Source: Bacteroidales bacterium
GTDB taxonomy: Bacteria > Bacteroidota > Bacteroidia > Bacteroidales > WCHB1-69
Direction: 5' to 3'
Assembly: GCA_017962275.1 (NCBI GenBank)
Contig: JAGCVQ010000027.1
Coordinates: 1 to 49,291, forward strand
DNA length: 49,291 nt
Positions 23,401 to 27,716 of the stretch are shown here, piece by piece. The position numbers and the translations under genes were made by a program. Position 1 is the first letter of the stretch. The number at the start of each line of letters is the position of its first letter. The notes under the pieces are model-generated. The model did no database searches. It was not told the DNA's origin and saw only the letters and a program-made list of their open reading frames with translations.

Positions 23401-24811
23401 TGTAACTGTATCCGTTTATTGAGGCACCTTCGGCATACACCCCGACCCATGAACAACTATTGTAATTACCTGTCGCTGTGTTATAGACTCCGATGAGCAG
23501 GTTGCCACCGTTATAAGCGTATGGGGTGGTGAACGGGATATTCATGAGGCCATCGACAATGCTCAGGTCGCCTTCATAGACCACCGTGGCATCGGAATAG
23601 CCGGTGTAACTATCGATTGTCGTGTTCCCCACCTCTTTCATAAAGACTAAGAAGTGAGCTCCCGACCAACTGACATTTTGGTAATCGGAGGTGGAATAGA
23701 AGGTCATCCCTGTGATATTAGTGTTGCTGAGGTCAGCGAGTGAGGAGGAGGGCATCACGAATTCAGTCTTCAAGTAGGTGTCGGCCCAGTAGCCAGAGAC
23801 CGGAATAAATTCACTGGTGGCAGAGCCGTCGTTCACGGTGTACCCCGGGTGCACATGGAAGGGTATGGTCCGGGCGAAGTGGCCGGTTTCGTCGGTACCC
23901 CATTCGTCAATCAGAAGAGGGTCGCCGTTCAGATACACGGTCGCATTGTCGGAGAAATGGTAGCCGAAGATACATGAGAAGTAGAATGTCGCGACATAAT
24001 CGTGGCCTTCCTGGTTGAAGATATTACCAGGGTAGAGGGTACTTCCGAGAGTTTCGTCCTTCCAAATGCTGTGAGCATTGATATAATAGTTCACACCACT
24101 GGGCACGCTCCAGTCGTAATCGGGATTTTCTTCCCAGGCCGGAATGGTGAAATCGTTGATATAGACCTCGGTGATGTCGGGGTTGATGTTCAACCGGATG
24201 TTGTTGCGGACAGTCTGAAGACCCTTGGCTCCGGAATAAGAGTAAATATCGTTCAGATCTGGAATATAGTTGTCGTGATTGCATGTCAAGGCGAGATACT
24301 GGCCCGGATAGTCGGTCGAAGTGGAAGTGGTCCGGAATTTGTAAACGGTGCCTGGATACCCTGTGGTAGGTTTGTAGAAGCAGACCAAAAGGTTGCTGGT
24401 ACCGTCATAATGGAAGACGCTGTTCAGGTTGAGGGTCACCCAGCCGGCACCCGAGGCAGCGAAAGTGCCCTGCCACACCTTGTCGGTCTCACTCACCTCT
24501 ACCCAATCGTTGTTGTTCTCGAAACCGCTTTTACTGATGTTCTTCATATAGACCTGGACACCACTCAAGGAGAATGATCCGGAATATACGTATTCGAGGC
24601 TGATGGAGGTGATGGTGCCTCCCTGCGGCATGTTGATCTCATCGGCAGTGTAAATCTGCTGTGTCATCGAATAGTTGAAATTCATGTTGACAGGCATTAA
24701 ATACGAACTGCTCGTTGAGCTTTCGTCACCGATGGTGACTTGTTCTGCTCTGAGCGCTCCCGGCAGGCCGATCAGCGCGAGCATGAGGAAAAAGAATAGA
24801 TGTTTCTTCAT
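5498..24811 (-). CDS. Giant (6437 aa) modular T9SS-type surface protein/adhesin
   Basis: Predicted secreted giant protein. An upstream in-frame ATG at 24910 exists, but ATG 24811 is chosen because it starts a clear signal peptide (MKKHLFFFLMLALIGLPG...AEQ). The -7 promoter box at 24915-24922 also leaves no room for a leader before 24910. Modules: 'QQIYTA' modules at about residues 26-204, 1060-1235 and 2995-3168; MAM/cleaved-adhesin-like modules near 494-638, 2026-2190, 2430-2570 and 4630-4778; five NWYG modules; about 23 Fn3 domains (starts such as CPAPTNL, ends such as TFTT); an Ig-like module near 4866-4938; 28 two-Cys repeats at about 4940-6358; and a T9SS sorting domain at about 6360-6437 (APNPTKN, VEIFDMRGK, LPTGMYTVRV, LKLIKQ). 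I see no catalytic motif. The modules suggest binding or adhesion, with the Cys repeats as a stalk. No frame break is visible over 19.3 kb. Function is inferred; secretion through T9SS is well supported. Confidence 0.92.
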   Translation of the reverse strand: MKKHLFFFLMLALIGLPGALRAEQVTIGDESSTSSSYLMPVNMNFNYSMTQQIYTADEINMPQGGTITSISLEYVYSGSFSLSGVQVYMKNISKSGFENNNDWVEVSETDKVWQGTFAASGAGWVTLNLNSVFHYDGTSNLLVCFYKPTTGYPGTVYKFRTTSTSTDYPGQYLALTCNHDNYIPDLNDIYSYSGAKGLQTVRNNIRLNINPDITEVYINDFTIPAWEENPDYDWSVPSGVNYYINAHSIWKDETLGSTLYPGNIFNQEGHDYVATFYFSCIFGYHFSDNATVYLNGDPLLIDEWGTDETGHFARTIPFHVHPGYTVNDGSATSEFIPVSGYWADTYLKTEFVMPSSSLADLSNTNITGMTFYSTSDYQNVSWSGAHFLVFMKEVGNTTIDSYTGYSDATVVYEGDLSIVDGLMNIPFTTPYAYNGGNLLIGVYNTATGNYNSCSWVGVYAEGASINGYSYNSLDNVSANQMDFLPKTTFSYEISHIDFENKDISDYDFANDATYPWIRVDAANGCDNGSAYCMRSGNAGVAYSSSTIQITHNFPSGGSISFDAKCMGEGTSTFWDHCDFLIDGAQIFTHGADISDWQNYMITVTPGSHTFTWTYTKDGSVNPTGDGFFVDNIEFNYQLPCVAPNNLIVEQTDNTHFTVSWDPVTGAPGYDVEIAGMTIPFTVTETYTTVESSFPENVSQMVRVRTHCNGSNVSDWAETTFTPMIIHSTANWYGFALELADDQPWQNHFVHFTMQDPATVTQASSDLGHYYTFGAAYANGYVWCLNGDGDLVRATLDNTNHIISGFETIVSGMENNCMSMSYNPNNGLIYYINTSLQLLSFSPDDPENTLTTVGSFSYLDITSLAINQAGEAYCVDNNGFLYQLNLNNASVTSVGNTGLGSVYVQSLAFDLETNELFWSERHDNSVGFYKVDPATAKVAFLGQIGGGDGCQLVGLFMGGDATPICPAPTNLYVDGLTSDNAILHWTENGSATAWSVRIATTSDLSDDIFYDATAQSYDFSHSLTPGTTYYVEVQSSCEGGWSSVFSSVLTFTTPSGTTEPLVEIGSCSTGSSYLPSYSYYNYSLTQQIYTAAEVGQAGDISSVSFFNNGSTKTRIYDVYLVHTDKSAFSGSTDWVPVTAADRVFSGAVNMEAGGWTTLEFDNMFHYNGTQNLLLVVDDNTESYSSGMSCFAFDAESQALRIFSDGIDYDPYDPSTYTGTLMNVKNCVQFTFGPILCHKPTNLTVSNIGKTSATLNWTENGTATEWQVCVNGDEAGAITVTTTPYTLTGLTAETEYTVKVRANCGGSDGVSAWSAIKTFTTLPSCFAPTNLTVSNVTQNTAILEWTENDEATEWEICVNGDEANPITVTTNPYTLTGLTPNMTHTVKVRANCGGSYGVSAWTGSQTFTTISDYVVQSTGNWYGYVYNGGGAWNNKFVNFSMSNPSAVAEATVSEFPSTWSAAYAKGYVWFITEGGDLCRATLNNSSKTISAYETIIPGFEGSYARPMAYNPANEKMYYMVKPADDAPTRQLKCFDPSNPNLVTEVGTIGFVAQVIAIDGTGQAYCIEYTTGDLYRVNLTDASHELIGSTGVSVSYPQSMAFDNNTGELFWAQYFSPSDNGLYVVNPFDASTDLIGHLGNFDDVRLTGLFMGDDFVITCPAPSDLSVSNVGPHTADFSWTGSAGSDQWECQYSTSADFSSSALSVTVNEPSAQLTGLTPETTYYVRVRTLCGTMGNSYWSNTESFTTEEACPVPSDLSASNITANSADVSWTGFGESYDLRYVPGNQLRYDNGIYENSWGYGSGATVTWATMYPASMLGSNSTLTDVSIYEDAGYNTENITIEIYSGGDDAPGTLLYSEVVTPQGSTGFHEITLSSPVTFDPSQNLWISLTEYGTYVICSCDTNESELNCRWINDGGTWQDVSAMTGDYTICWMIRATIDNGDAWTTLSGITSPAHVSGLDPETTYMVQVQSDCGVDGTSGWSNSAFFTTTEPCPAPYDLAASDITGSSANLSWTGFGETYTVRYRQRSVFFSDDFENGLGQWTQIDADGDGYIWRLGSDLMGTSFSAHGGTDIVTSQSYDNYSGALYPDNYLVTPQITLGGTVEFWAKAQDPSYPSEHFGIAVSTTGNTDPSDFQTVPGAEWTLTSGDWQQFVVDLSAYAGQQGYVALRHHDCTDMYYLDIDDFIIYDPTVPWTTVTSNSSSFTLNGLDSETSYEFQVQSDCGSDGMSGWSNTGSFTTTTASACPAPTNLTVVNIGSNGAGVSWNQPDGGDHWIVQYSTNPDFSNSSEDPVVSTSWYIYGLTPSTTYYVRVSNDCGSDGISAWSNAETFTTTESPCIAPTNLTVSSISYNGAELTWDQPGGGFDWLIEYSTTPDFSSSTFVNSFDTYWSLTELNPITTYYVRVANDCGTLGASEWVTTSFTTTGGVIVIPDIIDFETQDISDYDFVNDGTYPWIRVNAANGCDNGSAYCMRSGNAGVPSSTSTIEITHNYSADGYITFDAKCMGEGVEYDVCEFLIDGVQQFSRGEDIVGWQPYAFPVTAGNHTFTWKYTKDSSVDPTGDGFFVDNIEFGTGELCITPSNLAATSAIDGSATVSWDGYSSSYTLRYRPEGGAWTTVPGITGLTCTITGLPIGNYEVVLTPDCDPTSFISGTFSIMDVLSTANWYGYGDYSDASWHSKFITFSMQNPATVAEANPSYFPSLYAAAYANGYVCFITESGDLCRATLDNNSRTISSYETVVSEFVTTDYALAMSYNPVDGQFYYINGTGDNPRRLMRFDLANPSVVTEIGTMSVVAQTMAINNAGEGYCIERNTGNLYRLNLADASTILVGSTGHNSYYVQGLAFDLQTGELFWAQYYSDSDNALYKVDPTTAQTHLLGHIGNSSYVELTGLFVVNDATPTCPAPTNLYVDGLTSDNAILHWTENGSATSWSVGIATTLEGLSSADYHNATTQSYDFSHTLVPGTTYYAAVQSNCGGGLHSILSMVTFTTPSGSEPDPLVEIGSGNGAYEFLPTYIFYSYTLSQQIYTAAEIGQAGDIYSVAFYNFSSDATRAIDVYMVHTDKSAFSGGYDWTAVTSADLVFSGNVDFLSNEWSVLEFSTPFHYNGTDNLLLVVDDNTGDYENSRYFKSFDAAGQAMRIYSDFTNFDPSNPSGYAGTVVNAKNQIQLGFAPILCHKPSELAVSNITQTSATLNWTENDAATEWQICVNGDETNAIPATTNPYTLTGLTPNTTYTVKVRANCGGSNGVSLWCKETTFTTISDYEIQSTGNWYAFAYNSGASPAYLKKYVSFSMGNPSVVTGASTYSINDGVLSAACVNGYVWFTTYNNSKKLYRAPLDNVHKTLGAYETLDPNFIESEYGFVYCMSYNPVDQYIYYVVRDNSISYLKKFNPEDPVSISIGTFPMYYPVAFAVNSSGVGYCVDENSNFYQVNLNDATATLIANTGLTIDGYRQSMVFDLQTDELFWSQCGGVGDIGLYRVNPATADLNYLGQIGDGVTQFLGLFQGTDAATCPAPTNLTVSNIEAHFAELTWTENGDATSWDYQIDTDPGFPNGFANQYNVTDNPILLGSLTPETTYYVRVRSYCGGEAGDSYWSAPVIFTTPEACPTPTNVAVESQNTIAIISWTENGEATEWQICINDDETNAITVTTNPYTLTGLTLGTDYTVKVRANCGGSDGDSYWSSTIGFSTYSCEAPTVLTADAIPNSAYLSWDGHSDSYELLYRLVGETTWISMDNIHTNGYTLHGLTPGEYEAQVSSLCDPSTWVSTTFTIIEVQSTANWYGFSTSDMDDVNAYKFISFTMDNPGTVTAATGTLASGFGRGSAYANGYLWNLTNDGDLTKATVDNENKVISAFETVVSELETSGSPLSMSYNSVDGRMYYIIWNNESLKSFDPAQPDNVTTVGELGFEPVTIAINNLGEAYCIAKGSGDLYQVNLNNASVTLVGNTGHLTNYAQSMAFDYQTGELFWAQHYSFGYDNYGLYKVNPATAETYYLGRIGGGNVELTSLFMVNDETPCPAPTDLAVETVGIGDAVLSWTSGESYNLRFREEEGEWTYVEGVSSPYYITGLSANTDYEAQAQFDCGSSGLSAWGNLVSFTTLPCPAPTDLTVSNITLTSALLDWNQSGGGYEWDVEFSTSPDFTPSTIEWVISSSYPMADLTPGTTYYVRVQSICPMSIPGGWSDVVTFTTEECPAPTNVTVSNVTGTSAEISWTSVGADYEWDIEYSTDPSFATFDIEWAISTNWTLSGLDPGTTYYVRVKSTCYDHIDGGTSPAVSFTTETPFCPAPTSLAVSNVTNHTAELSWTENGSAVIWYVMVNGDEAHAMEITDNPFTMYGLTPETAYTVAVRSDCGDGMYSDWSNTVSFTTAEPCSAPTDLTAISVGATSATIGWTSGGNYLLRYRASSGSWVEVGEEAVPSPYTIPGLQTNTTYEVQAMADCGTDGMSTWGTSVSFTTESCGVPTDLEVVAVTANSITISWASGLPYNVRYRRMDGTDIWHNTTNKIPPYTITGLLPDNEYRVQVQDVCATGGNSSTYSTAVVVTTLACVTPDDVTISDITSDGATVSWTTGNSCNLRYREAGGEWTEVTGVTSPYALTGLHPNGAYELMAQNDCGTDGLSGWSDVEAFTTAPCDPQAVPYAYDFETQDPYYCWRPVAGNVVRNHVSASTYNHTTGGEYALAFFESASDLVALPQFAQETNGLQVMFWLRPQNNVFSGHGTFEVGYLTDVADATTFTAVSTYSYDDWASNGYVRKIVTFPGAPAGSTIAFRHNSPTANGIWYVDDILVSAVCPMPENIIVTNVTNSSATVTWTDNGAASWDVSLVDLDAYAYNTTTNQYTLTGLNAGATYNIKVRSNCGDGVVSDWSEKVYFTMSTNVVPSYATITGESSVCQSHVTLLTAHTDVPATYLWSIGATTQQITAGPGTYWVKVTSSTGDQLVSETFTVAEKPNFAVTESRSICPDEMPYTWNGFTFTLPGSQAVTLTASNGCDSVVTMILSLNPTYNTPVSATICQGGSYDFFGETLTVANTYTHTLQSQAGCDSVITLTLTVNPTYAVTDEATICPSQLPYEWNGVTFNAADTKTATLQTANGCDSVVTMTLHVNPEYTTPVSATICQGESYDFFGETLTAANTYTHTLHTVNGCDSVIVLTLTVNPTFAMTDEATICPSQLPYEWNGVTFNSADTKTATLQTVNGCDSVVTMTLHVNPEYTTPVSATICQGESYDFFGQTLTAANTYTHTLHTVNGCDSVIVLTLTVNPSYAVSEQRTVCPAAMPYHWNEVTFTAPGTKFVTLQTVAGCDSVVTMTLAVADAFEMMETREVCVNELPYVWNGKTFYSAGTKYATLTASNGCDSVVTMVLVVNTPVNETFTVSACGNYTWIDGVTYTTSGNHTYSHEDAHGCTQVDTLHLTIYNPVHTAITVEACGSYTWTEGDGQTYTTSGDRTYSHEDAHGCTQVDTLHLTINNPVHQVYTVETCGSYTWTEGDGQIYTTSGDRIYSHEDSHGCTQVDTLHLTIYNPVHTAVTVEACGSYTWTEGDGQTYTTSGDRTYSHEDTHGCTQVDTLHLTIHNPVHTAVTVEACGSYTWTEGDGQTYTTSGDRTYSHEDIHGCTQVDTLHLTVYNPVHQAYTEEVCGSYTWIDGVTYTTSGDHTYTHEDAHGCTQVDTLHLTVYNPVHTAITVTECGSYEWNGHTYTTSGDYTFSHEDAHGCTQVDTLHLTIFTPVNTAITVEECGSYTWTAGNNLTYTTSGDYTYSHTDANGCTQVDTLHLTIFTPANTSLTVTECGSYTWNGLTYTTSGDFIYSHADAHGCTQVDTLHLTILQPTHTAVTVTECGSYTWAANGQTYTASGNYTYSHPDANGCTQVDTLHLTIHPTYNVPVNIDLCQGESYSFFGQTLNQTGVYTHTMQTDAGCDSVVTLNLTVHPFLFSAMADTICEGTTYNFFGQTLSTPGVYAHTLQSQYGCDSLVTLSLTVNPVPHTDITAEECGSYLWNGNTYTESGNYPLTLTAANGCDSVVTLHLTIHNPVNTAVTVSECGSYTWAANNQTYTVSGDYTYSHTDGNGCTQVDTLHLTIHNPVHTAITAEGCGSYTWNGQTYTASGDYTYSHADGNGCTQVDTLHLTISTPAQTDLYETACGSYTWNGQSYTTSGNFAVTLTAANGCDSVVTLHLTITTPAQTDLYETACGSYTWNGQTYTTTGNYSVTYTAANGCDSVVTLHLTINQSLQTDLYETACGSYTWNGQTYTESNDYAMTFTSVNGCDSLVVLHLTINQSVQTDLYETACDSYTWVDGNTYTLSDDYAMTLTAANGCDSLVVLHLTINNSTASEFTIETPDSCYTWNGQTYCASGDYVQTLQTVNGCDSVVTLHLTTSVGVENHEVTFVFLAPNPTKNICRIMGLETDPVSVEIFDMRGKLLMLDDDTDLDVSVLPTGMYTVRVNTGDRMLNLKLIKQ
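5740..9993 (-). repeat. 28 tandem two-Cys repeats in the giant protein
   Basis: Twenty-eight units of about 47-53 residues can be counted, nearly all with one Cys near the start (CGSYTW, ICPSQLPYEWNG or ICQGESYDFFG) and one in GCDSVVTLHLTI or GCTQVDTLHLTI. Units 1-6 alternate two types, giving a higher-order repeat of about 309 bp (roughly 9060-9990). Units 9-18 are mostly the SHEDAHGCTQVDTLHLT type, and units 24-27 the YETAC type. Unit 28 carries an extra Cys. Blocks of near-identical units show separate local amplifications. The two Cys per unit could form intra-repeat disulfides (inference). Confidence 0.9.
12800..22634 (-). repeat. Five dispersed NWYG beta-propeller-like modules in the giant gene
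   Basis: A module of about 235 residues occurs five times, at about 22634-21935, 20570-19860, 16845-16135, 15035-14310 and 13515-12800. Each opens with ST(A/G)NWY(G/A) and then F(I/V)xFxMxNP. Internal blade-like signatures follow: (A/C)YANGYVW, DGDLxRATLDN, MSYNPVDGxxYYI, AINxxGEAYCI, LYxVNLNxAS, MAFDxxTGELFWAQ, LYKVDPATA and LGxIGxxxxELTGLFM. The blade-like strand patterns resemble PQQ/NHL-type propellers; I assign no Pfam family. Fn3 domains separate the copies. Confidence 0.8.
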
Positions 24812-24914
24812 AATATTGATTTTTAAAATTACATTCGTCTTTCGTTTCAAATCTGTCAGAATCAGCCGCTTCCAGCCGGTCTTCGGCGATTCTACACTCT
24901 TCCGTTTCAAACGG

Positions 24915-24942
24915 CAAAATTAGGCAATAAATCCCTTGCAAA
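24915..24942 (-). promoter_or_regulatory. Candidate promoter of the giant gene
   Basis: On the minus strand, TAATTTTG (24915-24922) fits the -7 TAnnTTTG box. TTTG at 24939-24942 is a possible -33 box at a short spacing of 16. The leader to ATG 24811 would be about 95-100 bases. Confidence 0.5.
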
Positions 24943-25089
24943 ACACGGAAAAATCAATGTATCAGGGCTTTCGGTTGCGGTTCACACTGTTGATAAAACC
25001 GCAACCCCGCGTGTATCAGGCGGTTGTAAACAGCGGGCTGTTGATAAAAACCCTCCTCGTAGGGGGCGCCCATAGGGCGGGGTGGTCCC

Positions 25090-25133
25090 ACACCGGACCT
25101 ACACCGGAGTTACACCGGAGTTACACCGGAGTT
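25090..25133 (+). repeat. Four 11-bp tandem repeats
   Basis: ACACCGGAGTT occurs three times head to tail (25101-25133), preceded by one variant, ACACCGGACCT (25090-25100). A decayed copy may follow at 25134. They lie between the TGTTGATAA boxes and the 30-bp palindrome. Confidence 0.85.
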
Positions 25134-25142
25134 AGACCGTGT

Positions 25143-25172
25143 TGTAGAGACGCAAAATTTTGCGTCTCTACA
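25143..25172. repeat. Perfect 30-bp palindrome (REP/MITE-like)
   Basis: TGTAGAGACGCAAAA is followed without spacer by its exact reverse complement. With no loop it would extrude as a cruciform rather than act as a normal terminator, and no T tract follows. It resembles the dispersed palindromes often seen between Bacteroidota genes (recollection, not a search result). Confidence 0.8.
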
Positions 25173-25275
25173 CATGTGTCGTCCCCTTAGCTGCGCCGGG
25201 GTGCCCAAATAAAAAAAAGTTAATGCGTAAGCCCTGAATTGTTGATAAGTCGCGGGGGTGTTGATGAAAAAATCA

Positions 25276-25283
25276 TATCTTTG
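25276..25283 (+). promoter_or_regulatory. -7 promoter box of the AAA/PD-(D/E)XK gene
   Basis: TATCTTTG lies 20 bases upstream of ATG 25304, implying a very short leader. No TTTG is visible at the right -33 distance. Confidence 0.55.
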
Positions 25284-25303
25284 CCGCGCAAAAATATCCC
25301 GTC

Positions 25304-26878
25304 ATGAACACCGCCCGCAAATACCCCGTTGGCATCCAGACCTTCTCCGAAATTCGGAAAGGGAACTATGTCTATATCGACAAAACCGACCTCGTTTGGG
25401 AGATGACCCGAATGAAATACGTCTTCCTGAGCCGCCCGCGAAGATTCGGCAAGAGTCTGCTGACCACCACGCTGGCATCCTATTTCAGGGGGCAGAAGGA
25501 ACTCTTCGAGGGGTTGAAAATCATGGAGTTGGAGACAGAATGGGAACAGTATCCTGTCTTGCATTTCGATCTGAGCGGGGCAAGACATTTGCCCGTAGAG
25601 GATGTGAGAGCGGAATTGATCAGGCAGATTGCCCCGTTGGAGAGAGTTTATGGGCAGGACACGATGGAAACCTCGCCAGGAATGCGATTAGCCGGACTTA
25701 TTCAACGTTCCACGCAACAGACGGGCAAGCAGGCGGTTGTCATTATCGACGAGTATGACGCGCCGCTCCTCGATGTGCTTCACGACCCTGAACGGTTAGA
25801 AGCCGTCCGCGAAGTGATGCAGGAGTTCTTCCAGCGGCTCAAGATGTGCGAGGCCATGGTCCGCTTCTGCTTCATCACCGGTATCACCAAGTTCTCGCAG
25901 CTGAGCATCTTCTCCACCATCAACAACCTCACCAACATATCGATGGACGCCAAGTACGCCGCCGTCTGTGGCATCACCGAGGAGGAGTTCGACACCCAGA
26001 TGGCTCCCGACATCGCCATGCTGGCCGGGGAGTACGAGTGCTCGTACGATGAAATGCATGCCAAGCTGAAGCTCCAGTACGACGGCTACCGCTTCGCCAA
26101 GATTTCCCCCGATATATATAATCCGTTCAGCCTGCTGAAATGTTTTAACCAAAGGGATGTCTCCAACTACTGGTTCGACAGCGGCACCCCGACCTTCCTC
26201 ATCCGCCAGATGCAGCACTTCCGCACCGACATCACCACCATAGACTGCATCGAGGCAGCTGCCACCGACTTCGACCAGCCCACGGAAGCGATGACGGATG
26301 CACTTCCGTTGCTCTATCAGAGCGGATACCTTACCATCAAAGGATACGATCCTGAATCAAACACCTATATTCTGGCCATTCCCAACAAGGAGGTGCGCAC
26401 GGGATTGATTTCAGGGTTGGTGCCCGCCTACACAGGGCTGGAACGTCGCGCCACCAATGGTTTTGCCCTCAAATTCTGGCGTGCCCTGAAAAAGAACGAC
26501 ATCAACTCCGCCATGCAGGAGATGAAAGCCTTCCTCGCCGGCATTCCCTACGTGGAAGGTTTCAAAGACAAGCTGAAAGACGTGAAGAACTACGAAGGCT
26601 TTTACGAATACACCTTCTGGCTGGTCTTCAATATGTTGAATGTCTATGCCCGTACCCAAGTGAAGTGCGCGGGCGGCAGGATCGACTTTGTGGTGGAGAT
26701 GCCCGACACCACCTACGTCTTCGAGCTGAAAGTGAACGGCACTGCACAGGAGGCCCTCGACCAGATCAACAGCCAGAACTATGCCCTGCCCTACAGCACC
26801 GAAGGCCGCACGGTGGCCAAAGTCGGCGTGGCCTTCGACCGCGACACGATGACCGTCGGGGAGTGGATAGTGGGGTAA
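25304..26878 (+). CDS. AAA-ATPase-like protein with C-terminal PD-(D/E)XK nuclease domain
   Basis: A 524-residue protein of the Bacteroidetes-rich AAA-ATPase_like (PF09820) plus PDDEXK_9 (PF08011) family. The N-terminal ATPase has a P-loop RPRRFGKS (44-51) and a Walker B IIDEYDAPLLD with Asp149/Glu150. The C-terminal domain shows the nuclease core GRIDFVVE (Asp461), ELK (Glu474, Lys476) and a later Gln in the QINSQNYALPY stretch. Genomes of this group usually carry many copies. The cellular role is not established; suggested links are mobile DNA or defence. It is monocistronic, with a -7 box just upstream, followed by the ribosomal protein promoter. Length is normal and no key residue appears missing. 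Confidence 0.9.
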   Translation: MNTARKYPVGIQTFSEIRKGNYVYIDKTDLVWEMTRMKYVFLSRPRRFGKSLLTTTLASYFRGQKELFEGLKIMELETEWEQYPVLHFDLSGARHLPVEDVRAELIRQIAPLERVYGQDTMETSPGMRLAGLIQRSTQQTGKQAVVIIDEYDAPLLDVLHDPERLEAVREVMQEFFQRLKMCEAMVRFCFITGITKFSQLSIFSTINNLTNISMDAKYAAVCGITEEEFDTQMAPDIAMLAGEYECSYDEMHAKLKLQYDGYRFAKISPDIYNPFSLLKCFNQRDVSNYWFDSGTPTFLIRQMQHFRTDITTIDCIEAAATDFDQPTEAMTDALPLLYQSGYLTIKGYDPESNTYILAIPNKEVRTGLISGLVPAYTGLERRATNGFALKFWRALKKNDINSAMQEMKAFLAGIPYVEGFKDKLKDVKNYEGFYEYTFWLVFNMLNVYARTQVKCAGGRIDFVVEMPDTTYVFELKVNGTAQEALDQINSQNYALPYSTEGRTVAKVGVAFDRDTMTVGEWIVG

Positions 26879-26957
26879 GGATGGCGTCTTTCCAAACCGC
26901 TTTCCCGCGCGGTAAAAACTTTTTTTTTCGCAAGTGATTGAGTATAAAGAAAAAGTG

Positions 26958-26965
26958 TATATTTG
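26958..26965 (+). promoter_or_regulatory. -7 promoter box of the rplC mini-operon
   Basis: TATATTTG fits TAnnTTTG. TTG at 26938-26940 is a possible -33 element. The leader to rplC (27087) is about 115 bases and contains TGTTGAAT twice (27003 and 27018) and a short TTCAA/TTGAA stem. In other bacteria S10-operon leaders bind L4 for feedback control; whether this one does cannot be told from sequence. Confidence 0.6.
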
Positions 26966-27086
26966 CACGCTCGTTAGAAAAACTGGTTTTCGGAGTTCAA
27001 CTTGTTGAATCTCAATGTGTTGAATGACGAGACAAAGTGTCGAAACGGGCAGTAAAAGACAAATAATTTTATAAATCTAACCAAAA

Positions 27087-27716
27087 ATGTCAGGATTAAT
27101 AGGAAAAAAAATTGGGATGACTAGCATCTACGATGCCTCCGGCAAGGTTGTGCCGTGCACGGTGATAGAGGCTGGTCCTTGCGTGGTCACGCAAGTCAAA
27201 ACCGTCGAGACGGACGGCTACAGCGCTATCCAATTGGCTTACGACGAGAAGAAAGAGAAAAACACGACCAAGTCGCTGAAGGGCCACTTCACGAAGGCCG
27301 GCACCACGCCGAAGAAGATTCTGCGTGAGTTCACCCGCTTCGAGGAAGGCCATCAGAAATCTTTGGGCGACGTGCTCGACGTCACCGTCTTCGAGGAAGG
27401 CGAGTTCGTCGATGTCAGCGGCACCTCCAAGGGTAAAGGCTTCCAGGGTGTCGTGAAACGCCACGGCTTCCGCGGTGTCGGCGACGCCACCCACGGCCAG
27501 CACAACCGACTCAGAGCCCCCGGCTCCATGGGCGCTTCCTCCTACCCGTCACGCGTGTTCAAAGGCATGCGCATGGCCGGCCAGATGGGCAACGCCAAGG
27601 TGAAAGTCATCAACCTCCAAATCGTCAAGATCGTCAAGGAGAAGAATTTAGTGTTAGTTAAAGGTTCCGTTCCGGGAGCCAATGGTTCATATATAAAAAT
27701 AGAGAGATGGAGCTAA
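27087..27716 (+). CDS. rplC: 50S ribosomal protein L3
   Basis: A 209-residue L3, an early-assembly protein near the peptidyl transferase centre. It starts [16 protein letters not shown] and carries the L3 core [17 protein letters not shown], then [16 protein letters not shown] and [10 protein letters not shown]. It is the first gene of a short ribosomal operon behind its own promoter. The usual upstream partner rpsJ is absent; an AAA/nuclease gene stands there instead. Its last 10 bases overlap the start of rplD, so the two are probably translationally coupled. Confidence 0.98.
   Translation: MSGLIGKKIGMTSIYDASGKVVPCTVIEAGPCVVTQVKTVETDGYSAIQLAYDEKKEKNTTKSLKGHFTKAGTTPKKILREFTRFEEGHQKSLGDVLDVTVFEEGEFVDVSGTSKGKGFQGVVKRHGFRGVGDATHGQHNRLRAPGSMGASSYPSRVFKGMRMAGQMGNAKVKVINLQIVKIVKEKNLVLVKGSVPGANGSYIKIERWS

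Larger units (their letters stand above)
24973..25267. other. Intergenic control-like region: 10-bp inverted repeat and TGTTGATAA boxes
   Basis: Part of the 492-base gap 24812-25303. GGTTGCGGTT (24973-24982) and AACCGCAACC (24997-25006) form a perfect 10-bp stem. The 14-base loop holds TGTTGATAA (24988-24996). The same 9-mer recurs at 25039-25047 and 25240-25248, with a variant TGTTGATGA at 25259-25267, all in one orientation. TGTTGATAA differs by one base from the reverse complement of the DnaA box TTATCCACA. I see no credible coding sequence here. Confidence 0.6.

Noticed and set aside
24811..24910. Upstream start of the giant gene adding 33 residues.
   Set aside because: The extension has no signal-peptide character, and the putative -7 box is only a few bases before it. 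The start at 24811 begins a clean signal peptide after an AT-rich leader.
25304..26878. Transposon or insertion sequence because of the nuclease domain and nearby palindrome.
   Set aside because: The motifs match the AAA-ATPase_like/PDDEXK_9 family, not a transposase. I found no flanking inverted ends or target duplication.
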